The position numbers were made by a program, and so were the translations under genes. Source: Spinellus fusiger (lineage: Eukaryota > Mucoromycota > Mucoromycetes > Mucorales > Phycomycetaceae). Taken from it: 64,000 nucleotides of DNA. The stretch's first letter is position 1. Each line of letters opens with the position of its first letter. This document shows positions 48,702 through 62,739 of this stretch, one piece after another. The notes beneath the pieces were generated by a model. That model was not told the DNA's origin, did not search any database, and saw nothing but the letters and a program-made list of their open reading frames with translations. Location of the stretch: positions 248,001 to 312,000 of the forward strand of contig JALLLS010000001.1 of the NCBI GenBank assembly GCA_025094145.1, read 5' to 3'.

Positions 48702-51700
48702 TTAATAACAATCCAGTCGGTTAGAATCTTCTCCAGAATGAATTGGCTCCAAAGAATGTGTCATCATGGCTGCATCAATAGCAAATGTTTCTTCATACAA
48801 GTGCTCAGGAGTAGACATTTGTTCTAGCTTGTCCAGATCAATGCTCGCCAATCCTTCCAGAAACACACTATCTTCTGCCTCAAGAAGCCTTTTGCCAGAT
48901 GCAGTAGAAACAGGTTCTGCGTTAAGAATGCGCCTGATTGTAATGAGTGCCTCTGCTCTCACAATACGCTGAGCATCGTTAGGCTATGAAAAGAGGGGTA
49001 TGCCATCATGGTGTGTGTGTGTGTGAATATATAAGTTACAGGGCAATGTGTAGTATAAAAGAAAGGGGATATCTTACCGCGTCTAATAGTCCCACATCAC
49101 CCTTCAACCGATAAAAGTAATTGCCAATGGAGTCTCCTCGTACATCTTCTGTTTTAAGACGTTTCTGCTGATCCAATTCATGCACATGCAGTCGCCAAAG
49201 GCTTTCTAAAAACCTGCAGCCACGCACACGCACTTCAGAGTCAGGATCGTCCATGCACCGACTGACAATAAAGGGACTAGACCGCACAGACATGCATTCA
49301 TTAGTGAAACAGCTGCAGATTAGAGTAGAGAGTAGAGAGTAGAGCATACATCTTCTAATACTACTACTACTACATCAACAAGAAATAAAGAAAGAAAAAG
49401 ATCACTTGCTTCAGTGTATCCTTGTCATTCAAGGTGTCACTCACCAAGATGCCCTGACATGATCTATGCTCGATCAGGCATGTCAGAACATCAAGGGCTG
49501 CTCTGCGTACAAATGCTTCGTCATCATACAGCAAGCGTGGTAGTTGACGGGCAACATCTCGTGTCTTGTAATGTGCTTGGATAAAAGACCAACCCTGCTT
49601 ATTCTGAAAAAGAGACTAATGTAGCATGCGAATAAGTACATACCAACTGCATCAAGAAAAAGAAAAAAAAGAAAAAAAAAGCGAGACTTTACCTTGAGTG
49701 CAGTAAGCGTGGTGGATCTAACGTAGGCTTCAGTATCACGTATTCTGTCTAGCAATAGCATAGGCAACTGGTAGGTAATAGCAAATGTACTTGTCTCACT
49801 GTGTGTGCCCTGAAGAACAAAGGTCAGTTCAGTTCTATCTGCCATGGAACACTCGTAGTGGATGGGGTTCTCCGTGGACTCACTTGGAACAGACGCCCTA
49901 TAAACTCAACCACAGTATCACGGACATCCCAGTCAACATCCATGCACTTGAGTCGAAGAACAGCCACAAATCCAGCAGAAATAGCCTACAGTCATTATCA
50001 TAAGTGATGTTTCATATATCCAACACAACTTGCCTCTGTCATGACAGGTGTCTCTAGTTTGGGTGTGTCTAGAATGGTATAAAACACTTCCAGAATACGA
50101 GAAACACATCGACAATTCACACTGTCTTGGTCAAGGATTTGAATCAGTCTTTGTAGAATCTAGTTTCATAGATTGAATATCTCTTCTCTTGTGGATATTA
50201 CCTTGGATACGTCTTCTGTGGATGCGCTGGGTAGTGCAGTGTCTCTTGTAGGAAGAAGAGAAAGAAAGAGATCCACGCTGGATTTAAGGACGCTCTGATC
50301 CAATGCCCATGCACGGTCATTCAATAGAAGAGATACACTCTCCATTGAAAGTGTCTAATAATAATAATAGTATCAATAGTATCAATAGTATCAATAGTAT
50401 TAATAATAATAGTAATAGTAATAAAGGACAGTAAGTCTACACTCTTGCTGCCAACAGCAATGATTTACTCTACCATTGGCTGTGAAAAAAGAGTCATGAG
50501 TTGGTAAAGCCCACGGAAGGCGATATGAAAAAGAGTCTTTCTGAATGAACCTCGTTTGGCAGTAGTAAGAACATGGAGTGTCTTGTTTAGATAAGATGGG
50601 ATGAGATGAGATGAGATGAGGTGGAATGGGATGAGGTGGAATAGAATAAACACTACCTTTTCATAACCATGGTTCTCTCCCAATGGACTATCCACACATA
50701 GCTTAATGATGATTGAAAACACCTCTCCCAATAGAACACTTTGTTCAAGCACCATAGTATGAGAAAGTGGGGAATCCAGTCTATTCAGAAGAACACTACA
50801 GCAGGGCAAGAGAGATACTCCCGCCACAATAGCCTCCATTGTCTCTGGATGTTGTATCTTGTGAATAGCTGTCTTTGCCATAAACTCATAGGCTATTATG
50901 TATAGGATGAAATGTACATGTTAACATTATAGTACTACAGTGATACAACAGCAGAAGAAGACTTACCTCTGATGATGGCCTCTTCTCCCTCTGCTGCTTC
51001 TAGATTGGGTTGAAGCAGAAAGAGTGGATCAGGCGCCCATTCAAATACCACTGTGAGTATCTCAATCATGCGTGTGCGTACAATACGATGATCATCTTCC
51101 AACAGAGACAGAAGCGAGTGAAGCTAATCCAGAGTCAATGGAGGGTGTCTTTATGTACATATTGGACATTGGACTTACAAGGCACGAATTTTCTAGGTAC
51201 TCAAGACAGACAGAATGGCGTGCATTGGCCATCACATAGCAGAACTCCAGTATTGGTAGGAGAATGCTAGGATCCACAGGAGGATGAAGTAGCTCTTTCA
51301 TTGAAGAAGAAGGATCCATCAGTTGAGCAAGTTGAGTCATCACCTGTCGATGCTCAGAAGAAAGAGTGTGGGTTTGATCTTTACTCTCCAGCACATACTG
51401 GTAAAAGGCAAAACTCTCTGCTACTACCTAGAGCTATGGATTATTTCTCTGCTTCAACGGTGGACACTAGATATATCCTTCTCTTCTCCTTATTATATAT
51501 ACATATATATATATATATCCCTCTTTTCTTTTTCTTTCTACTGTGTAAGAGTGTATGAAAAAGCACACTTACATATGTGCTTTCATCCAACAGAGCCATG
51601 GACATAAGGGATTGTGTCTTTTCATTCTCAAGCAGCCTAATTCCTCCCCCATCATTCATTTTTCATTGTGTCAATCACACCACACCACCTTCTGCCTACC

Positions 51701-52196
51701 ATTCTGCTCCCTGTAAAGAATGGACAAACCCACGACATGCCTCAAAACATGCCAGTCGAAGGGCTGCCTCTGTAGAAGAAAGTCCAGTGGCTATTCTTTC
51801 CAGGAGAAGAGGCTGTTCGTGAGCCACAACTGAAAATAGACTGGGTTGGAAGGTGATCCAACGACCCAACAGTCGATAGCACACAGCATACACTCTGTAG
51901 TCTTGATGAGGCTGTTCACATGCCTTTAAAGAATACAAAGGTGGGTATGTATTAGAAGAAATGGGTTCTAATGCTTTATTTCTTTCTCTGACTCGAGTTC
52001 AGACCTCATTCACTCTTGATAAAAAGCCCCACTCTTTCATAGTTACTGCCATAGTCGGTACTTGTTCTAACAGACTACTAATAAACAACACTACTTTCTC
52101 ATACAAAGTATCGTCCACAATAGTATGAGACATAATAGGCAGGGCATCGAGAATGCCTTTTGCACGTTCAAGGTCTTGGTGCTGTAGAGTGGCCAT
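48702..52196 (-). CDS. BRAT1: BRAT1-like HEAT-repeat protein with C-terminal Cys-Tyr
   Basis: In animals BRAT1 partners WDR73 and the INTS9-INTS11 module of Integrator, and its last residues Cys-Tyr reach the INTS11 active-site zincs. Many exons on the minus strand, from the first (52005-52196, MATLQHQDLERAKG, then IVDDTLYEKVVLFI, like the BRAT1 N-terminus) and the second (51700-51923) to the last (48702-48983). HEAT-like units include RDTEAYVRSTTLTALK, DDEAFVRRAALDVLTCL and MDDPDSEVRVRGCRFLESLW. The last exon gives FLEGLASIDLDKLEQMST, HLYEETFAIDAAM and then ends NRLDCY at the stop, matching the animal ending in DCY. Fungal BRAT1 is little described. Middle exons (about 50-51.7 kb) were not all placed. 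Copy C begins 33 bp upstream of the ATG. Confidence 0.72.
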
Positions 52197-52228
52197 AAGA
52201 AGAGGACTGTCTTTATTAGACTTGTTTA

Positions 52229-54433
52229 CACACCAGGAGATCTTTAGGATATAAAAGGAAATAGTTAAAATACAATTGTTTAAGAAATGACATCGATTTG
52301 AAAAGGTGTGAAAATAGAGATGTATTCATGTTGGATTTTAAATAAAGATTATTATGTAGATTTACCTGTAAATATCTGAATCCCGGAGGAAACTACCTTT
52401 GATGTGGTGATATATAATATGAATACAAATATCTATTCTTATGTGACTGTATAGATATTCTTTGATGCATTCACATCTCTGTTCTAAACAATTCCATAAC
52501 TTTGGTAAGCATGGATACTGTTGAAATTTATGAATACTTTGGTGAAGTTATTTGTGTTATAAGTGTGGCAGATCTTGAGAAAAAAAATAAGAGTAACTGT
52601 TAGAAGAGCTTTTCATATTGGGTGAGAGGTCAATCATGTTTACCTTTGATATTCGAAATTTATCAACATCAACTACAAGGAGATCATCTTTTTGTCTCTT
52701 TTTTTCAATGATTGATATAAAACTTTTGTCAAACCAACACGATGACCTTTAAACTTGGTAGCATCTTTCACCTTTATTCCTGTGCCATAGGCAACGACTG
52801 GCAGCTTGGTAGGATCATACTCCAATATTCTTAGGTGCCAATACCCCTTCTCACTAATAAAATAATAGTAAAAATAATTAGTTCAAAATGTATTAATGCA
52901 CTCTATCTGTGTGTGTCGTATTATCCTTGCACTGGCACCTTCTTCCTGCCTTTGCCTTTGTAACGGATTCACTGGGTTTATTAAAATAAAAGAATATAAA
53001 ATAGAAACTGACTAACATGTCAGACATAATAAACATATACTCACCATATCACAACTGATGGTTTATATGCCAGACAAAGGCAAACAAAATAAAAAGGATA
53101 GAAGTTATGAAGAACAAAAGACAGTGTGGTTGGCAGGTATTTATATCCGAACAGAAGAGAACAAAACCAAATTTCACAAGTCATTTGCTTAATCAGAACC
53201 ACCAAAGTAATCCAGACCACAACAACATTCTAGAAAAAAAAAGAATTGCTTAAAGAACAGTTGCCTAGTTACTCATTGTGCTCAAATCGTGTTGTGTTCC
53301 TGTTCATGTACCCTCTTTGATTTCCTTAGACTAGCCTTTGTATCCAATACTCCATTTCGTTGTCCCTTCTAGAGACCAAACAACTACAGATTCATCTCTC
53401 TAGTGGTCCTGTTGATAACCACAGTGCCCTTTACTACAGAATAAAAGATATATTTTTACAAAGTTATATAGTATGAATTTGGGTCTACTCATATACGTAT
53501 TTCAAGCTATAAGGATCAAAGTTATACTATAATAACATCTCATTAAATTCATAGTAAAAGAAAGAAAGAAATAGTAAACTAGTATAAACATTGACTCAAT
53601 AGTTATAATCACTTCAACAACTATCTCATTGTAACTGGTATTAACAATAGCACTTAGTGAAAACAAGATATTATTTTTAATACTGTTCTTTAGACCTAAG
53701 GCAAATAGAGTGTGAATTGTTTGACTTGATTGTAGGAAAGAAGAGGCTAAAGTGTAATACATCATAATAGAGAAAGAAAAACTATTGTCTGTTTTGATAA
53801 TCCCCTCCTTTTGTTATTTCCAACACTGTCCATACAATTTAACATTCAAATACTCATCAAGATGAGCATAGCTGAGCAAGGTAATGTGCCATTATTAACA
53901 AAGAGAAACATTAGAAGGAGGTGATAGACACTACCAAGGACTATTCTAGTGATAAAAAGTTAAGCAGTGCCTTTATCTGGGTCTGAGCTCATTGTATTCC
54001 ACAAGACACTCATTGTATTGTTATTAAGCAAGTAAAGATTCCTTTCAAGTCAGTCTAAGGTGGTCTTCTTCGTTTTATACTGTCTAAAGTGTCTAAGGTG
54101 TCTAGAGTGTATTCTCAAGCATAGTTATCTATCTCCCGATAAAAAATCACAGGGCCATTGGTGTGTGGATTCTATTGCTATGAGAGAATGCACTTGAGCA
54201 GTAGCTATAGTCATACTATAGTATTAGCCATACTATTACAATAAACAATTTTATTCATAAACAATATATTCCATTGATAATACAATTTGATATTGAGTTA
54301 TCCACAAAAGGAAATAATGATTTGGATATCAGCAAACCTTTACTTTAAAACACAGTTCCATAGAAGGTAAGATATTTTGTCTCAAAAGGAAGGATATATC
54401 ACCGTTTAAAGGCCAGAAAAATCTCTTGGTGTG
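52229..54433 (-). mobile_element. TA-flanked repeat family copy C (longest)
   Basis: The short end on the left reads CACACCAGGAGATCTTTAGG with TA before it (52227-52228). The long end on the right reads GGTGTG outward with TA after it (54434-54435). At 2205 bp it is twice the length of B. The minus strand carries a remnant at 53502-53765 (LKNSIKNNILFSLSAIVNTS) shared with A and D. Nearer the short end, about 52540-52870, lies a transposase-like remnant. Its stretch 53640-54200 is almost identical to copy D. Confidence 0.8.
52540..52870 (-). pseudogene. Transposase-like C-terminal remnant inside copy C
   Basis: The minus strand reads GYWHLRILEYDPTKLPVVAY, then GTGIKVKDATKFKGHRVGLT and KVLYQSLKKRDKK, and after a frameshift DDLLVVDVDKFRISK. 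A possible splice then joins it to ICHTYNT. The pattern YDP-x-K-x-PVV...G followed by a helical segment and a D-x-x-x-SK-I-C end resembles C-terminal regions of transposases common in Mucorales genomes (from memory, not searched). The frameshift makes it non-functional. Confidence 0.45.
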
Positions 54434-54435
54434 TA

Positions 54436-55147
54436 TCAGTGGATTTTAATTTCATCATCGGATTCTATTGGTCAATGAAGAGAAGAGAATTGGGTTGAAG
54501 AGACAATACAGTCTTCCTTCTTGATTGTTACTGACCTGTGAATAAAACACTGTTTGTTCATTTTATTCATTTCTTGGGAATATCTCAGGACACTGCCTAC
54601 ACTCTATGACATAGATGCTACCAATGTGGAGTCTACACCTACAGTGATAGAGATACAAAATGAACAGTGAAATCCAAAATAAACAGTGAATGTCTCTTCG
54701 TCTACTCTCTCTCTTTCTCTTTCTATAGGTTTGGGTGCATTTTCCTATGCAAAGATCTCCTATTTCAGACACATTCATGAACATCGACATTGACACTCGT
54801 CCCTATTTCTTATAATAACAGTCACACTTCTTTGGATGGCCTCAGTCTGCCCTTCTCAGCAGCTGTTCATGCAAAAATTCTAAGTCACACAAGGAGGTCT
54901 ATTGCTGGGCCTCTTTTCCACCCTTTTCTTTCCTCCTCCTACAGTCAGCCTGCCCCTCCCCCCCCTCTCTCTCTCCCCTCCACTACTATGACCTACCACC
55001 CAGAGGGAGACGCATTAAAACTCAGACAAGATGACGCGTCTTTGTCTTCTCGATGGCTCCATCCTAATTATTTTTTTTTTTTTTTAAAAAAGAGACAAGT
55101 GACTCTCTTCTTCTCTTACACTCTATACTACTCTTACTGTACTTACC
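54436..55147. other. CDC48 upstream region
   Basis: Region between copy C and the CDC48 start. It has a CT-rich stretch at 54960-54985 and a T/A run at 55070-55089. A long frame at 54790-55650 overlaps the first CDC48 exons but is broken by their splice sites, so it is not a gene. Confidence 0.45.
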
Positions 55148-58156
<3,009 letters not shown>

Positions 58157-58611
58157 TACAAACAGTATCACTTGGGTTCCAAAAGAAAATAGGCATGTCT
58201 TTACAAAAGTGTGTCATGAATCCGCCCTGATAATGTGTGTGGAATGAACTAACTAGGTTGCATAAAATGAAAATCCAATGAAAATCCAATGTCAAAAATA
58301 AACCAAATGAAAAGCACTTGAGCATTTTGTATGAAATTGATCGAGTCCCAGGGAGAAATTTGGTGCTGACTAAAGTTATTAGCGAATACATGAGTGATTT
58401 GATGTGTAGTTGGAGGGTGGTTCTTGTGGTAATAAGAAAGGTACGTAATGTACTCACTTGACTGTTGTCATGGATATGAACATCGTCCTGTGTCTGACAC
58501 TAAAAAATAATAATAAGAGACGGTCCATGAAATCTCAAGTGGAAACATTGAATGGCCAATCAAAAAAAAGATTAAAAAAAAAGTGAAACAAAAAAAGTAT
58601 CTGCTTTCTTA
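58157..58611. other. CDC48 downstream region
   Basis: AT-rich, with a small direct repeat (gaaaatccaat, twice at about 58268-58289) and A-runs. No gene recognised. Confidence 0.4.
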
Positions 58612-59644
58612 CACACCCAAAGACTTTCTGGCCTTTAAGCGGTGATATATATTTCCTTTTACATCACAATGAAAAGATCCCTTTTATGGAGCTATGTTTA
58701 AAATCAAGGGTTTGCAAGTATCCAAACTATTATTTCCTTTTGTAGAATACCTCAATATCAGATTGGATTATCAATAGAATATATTGTTTATTATAATAAT
58801 ATAGATTATAGTACTATAGCTTACAATATACGATTAATATAGCTACTGCTGTTCTAGGCAACTTGTAGCAATAGAATCCACAACCTAAAGGCCTAATGAT
58901 TTATCCTTGGGAGATAGATAACTATGCTCAGGAGTATACCTTAGACAGCCTAGACACCTTAGACAGTATAGAAGGAAGAAGACCGCCTGAGACTGACTTG
59001 AGAAAGAGACTTAACTTATCTAATAACAGAAGAGTGTATTAGTAATAATTCAATCAAGAGAGATAATATGCTTACCTTGTGCTTAATAATTGTCTTGCTA
59101 TTAATAAGCCATATATTATCTATTAGAAAAAGAGTCAATACTATGTCTTGTGGAATACAATGATGTCAAGCCCAGATGAAGACACTGCTTACCTTTTTAT
59201 CACTAGAATAGTCTTTGGTGGTATATAAAACTTTTTTCTATTGTTTCTCTTTGTTAATAATGGCACATTACCTTGCTCAGCTATGCTCATCTTGATGAGT
59301 ATTTGAGTGTTAAATTGTATGGACAGTGTTGGAAATAACAAAAGGAGGGGATTATCAAAACAGACAATAGTTTTTCTTTCTCTATTATGATGTATTACAC
59401 TTTAGCCTCTTCTTTCCTACAATCAAGTCAAACAATTCACACTCTATTTGCCTTAGGTCTAAAGAACAGTATTAAAAATAATATCTTGTTTTCACTAAGT
59501 GCTATTGTTAATACCAGTTACAATGAGATAGTTGTTGAAGTGATTATGACTATTGAGTCGAGAAATGGCTATACTGTTCTTAATATAAGCGAGTTTGGTT
59601 CCATTTTATGGACAATGGCCACTAAAGTTAATTCAATGTGTTTT
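58612..59644 (+). mobile_element. TA-flanked repeat family copy D (truncated)
   Basis: The long end starts CACACCCAAAGACTTTCTGG with TA before it (58610-58611). Its interior is close to copy C in the opposite orientation, including the remnant at 59387-59640 (LKNSIKNNILFSLSAIVNTS, then YTVLNISEFGSILWTMATKV). The copy stops where element G begins (59645), and I find no short end beyond it, so it is truncated. Confidence 0.75.
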
Positions 59645-59899
59645 ATAATGATAAGTTTAGCCTATAACTATTATCCGAATAAACAGAGATTCATGTTGTA
59701 TTATTGCCTTTTCTTTATTTAGTCGAGATATTTCCAAAAAGAAAAAACAATAAAAGGATTGCTAGCTATGAACATATCTCCTTATCATATAAAATAAATT
59801 GCTATTGGTACAAAATAATAAAATAATGGAATGAGAGAATGGGACCAGCAAGAGTCTCTGCTTATTCAGATAATGGCTATAGGCTAAACTTATCATTAT
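59645..59899. mobile_element. 255-bp MITE-like inverted-repeat element G inside or abutting copy D
   Basis: The left end ATAATGATAAGTTTAGCC(T)ATA and the right end are inverted copies over about 45 bp, extending to GAATAA(A/G)CAGAGA with a few mismatches. The interior is short and AT-rich with no coding. Its position exactly at the break in copy D suggests it inserted there. Confidence 0.65.
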
Positions 59900-59932
59900 T
59901 ACACATGAAAAGTTGTATTAGTTGATTCAAAT

Positions 59933-60949
59933 GATTGAATCACAGTAACATTTCTATGTGCCAAAAGAGTTTGCATCAAAACTGACCCTTAATACAAGTA
60001 ATTTGAAAAAATCAAATTATTTGTAGCAAACCCACATTGTTTGATACAAATCTTTCCAAAAAAGAAAAAGAAAAAGAAAATCCAAACTGGGTCAAGTTTA
60101 TTCTCTTTGACTGCCTTTACACCAACTCCCTGGTTTAGACATTATGTCCAAGCATAGATTGCAGGATAGATTCTACTTTGATATATTTTTTCTTGTAGTC
60201 ATATAGTTGAAGTCTAATTCTGAATTGACTGTCTTTTGTTTTGTTTTTTGTTTTTATAGAGAAATACATATTAAGCTATATAATGAAGATCCATGATTAA
60301 ATATATAAGTTATTTAGAACATAGGATTACATTTAAAACGTATACTATGTCTAATAAATATTAGGATATTAAGGATAGAAATACATTAAAATAATATTTT
60401 TTTACTATTATAAACATTATGTTTGTTATCTTGATCTATCAATTAAAATAATAATCAGCCACTTGTTATACATTTTTTTCTTATTAATAAATGCTCATAT
60501 ATTTTTCTAATTAAAAATCTAACTTCACAAGTAAAGTGTTGTAATCACAGCAATAACAATAACAGTCATAGACTGATTATTAGGTCGTCTCCTTTCTACA
60601 ACGTAATCTATAGTTAAGACACTGCATATTAAAGTCTACTGAATAAGCCTTTGTTAGCAGGCACCTGAAAATCAGTAACAGATCATTCTTAATAACACAG
60701 TCGCCTGTCTATTTAGTATAAATAGACTTGTCGAATTTGCTTTAATAAAAGCATCTTGTTCCTGAGTCTGATAACTCTTTGAATTTAACAATTAAAATAA
60801 TTTTAGGATTGTCATTTCAATCATATATCTCAATCATATATCTCAATCATATATCTCAATCTCAATCTCAATAATTAGACTCTATAATATTTCAACTTCA
60901 ATTACTTATTTTAGAGAAATATCCATTCAAATGTTACTGTGATTCAATC
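59933..60949. mobile_element. Element E with 21-bp terminal inverted repeats
   Basis: The left end GATTGAATCACAGTAACATT and the right end (reading inward from 60949) are perfect inverted copies over about 21 bp. The 1-kb interior is AT-rich with no coding frame, and has three tcaatcatatatc units at 60820-60860. It is compatible with a non-autonomous DNA transposon. Confidence 0.55.
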
Positions 60950-60969
60950 TTTTCACTGTAAATTCACTG

Positions 60970-62231
60970 TTTCCATAAACTATTCACACAACCTCAGAAA
61001 ATAATCACATACTTTTTTTACTTTTTACTTTTTACTTTTTGCACAGTTTATATTTTATAATTTCTATAACTTCATAAGTATTATTTTTGTATAAACTGTG
61101 TGAAATTTATTAAAGGGTATGTCTACTTGAACATGTTTCAAATTTCAAAGACGAGTAATAACAAAATCCCTTGAGATCACTGATAAGAACACTGCTACCT
61201 GTTTAGAGTCCCACTTTCTAAGAGCTATTCTCTTAAGCTTACTCTTCACATTGGACCAAAATTGTTGTTGTTTTTGCTCTTGTTGTGGGCTGAATTGCCT
61301 CTGCTCTGGTTCTTTTCAAATTAATATGAAAAGTAGACACATCGATAACACCATTACTATTGTAATCCGTGTCTGTTTAGCTTCATCTAATGACCTAGTC
61401 AAATATATCTCTTCAATAATTTTAGGCAAGTCTCTTTTATTTGAGTGAAAGTGTGCTTTTTTAAATGGTAAAGCGCATTCTTCTGTCACGAGGTTGTAGA
61501 CCATTGTTTTGGTAACTTTTAAGTCTTTGAACTGTTCAATGAGATTATCTATTATTTGATCTAACGTTGTAGAGGGACGATTAAATAAATCTTTTCAGAA
61601 AGATGTTTCTTATGATCTTCATTTAATAATACTAGTCATCCCGTTTTTTGGGGGATTTCTATAGGCTTAACTCGATATCTCCGTCCATATTTTGCATAAT
61701 TTGTTTCTGATCTCTTTCAAGTCAGTCGTATATGGTTCGAAGAGCAATACCCAATTACTTAGTTGTTTTACCTACAGTCATACCTAGTTCATAAGCCAGA
61801 TGAAAAAAGTGACCTTTAATATCATCACTATGTTTCATGTAGTGAAATACAGGTAGTGAAATAGAAGTTGTAGCCTTTTTGGTGATCTTGGGTTTTGACT
61901 GAGGCTTTTCAGGTAGTTTTAAATCCAAGCACCATAGTCTACAATATTCTGAAGAGAAAAACATTCTTTATCTACATCTATTAATATGGGTTCATTGCCA
62001 GATTCATCAATAAAATTTCCCTGTCTATCTTTATATTCATTTTTTAGTTTATTGTTGAAGAAGTAATAGTTCGAAAAGTGTGCAAAAAATAATAATCTAT
62101 GGAATTGTGTGAATTATAAAATTATAAACTGTGCAAAAAGTAAAATAAAAAAATAAAAAGTGTTCGGAAAATGAAAGAAAAAAGAATTCTGTGTAATCTC
62201 TTTCTGAGGTTGTGTGAATAGTTTATGGAAA
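60970..62231 (-). mobile_element. Degenerate IS630/Tc1-mariner-like transposon F
   Basis: Terminal inverted repeats begin TTTCCATAAACTATTCACAC and go on to ACCTCAGAAA. A second matching block (ctttttgcacagtttata...) lies further in on both sides (about 61030-61068 and 62100-62145). Between them, on the minus strand, lie the remains of a transposase. Confidence 0.75.
61200..61964 (-). pseudogene. Decayed IS630/Tc1-like transposase of element F
   Basis: The minus strand reads a helix-turn-helix region (LAYELGMTVGKTTK, stop, LGIALRTIYD, stop, LERDQKQ), then IDNLIEQFKDLKVTKTMVYN, LVTEECALPFKKAHFHSNKR and DLPKIIEEIYLTRSLDEAKQ. After a frameshift comes AIQPTTRAKTTTILV, like the segment around the second catalytic Asp in IS630 types. 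Several stops and at least two frameshifts make it dead, and no complete DDE triad remains. Confidence 0.7.
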
Positions 62232-62739
62232 TAGTATAAATCAAAACTATAAAAGGAAAGAGAAGGAAAAATAGTAAATTGAGATGAAAAATATGAACTT
62301 TTTAATGGACTTGAATGGACTCATTTTCTTTCCTCTTTCTATTTTCCGCCTATCATTTGACAGCTCCTTCTGTACCACTGTGTGCTACTCACGCTTTTGT
62401 CAAAACTTCATAACAATTTCTATAAAAGGAGATTGCCTAGGGAAAGGCAGAACAATTTATTATAATAGGTAAAGTATACATGTTGAGGGAGATATATAAA
62501 AATAGAGATAAATGCATAGAACAATATATAATGACAACAGAGCAAAAAAAAGAATAAAATAAAATTAACTATAAATAATAAGAATAAGAATAATAAGTAT
62601 AATAAATATAGGTAAAAAAAAAACAAGGCAAGGCAAGAATAAAAATAAATAAATAAAAAGTCCAAAAAGTAAGACTAAAGAAGAATAGAAAGAAAAAGGG
62701 AAGAATAAAAAAGACATTAGGCTGTAGAAAAAGAAAAGC
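62232..62739. other. AT-rich spacer
   Basis: Purine/AT-rich sequence downstream of the last gene. Open frames here are low complexity. No gene recognised. Confidence 0.4.
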
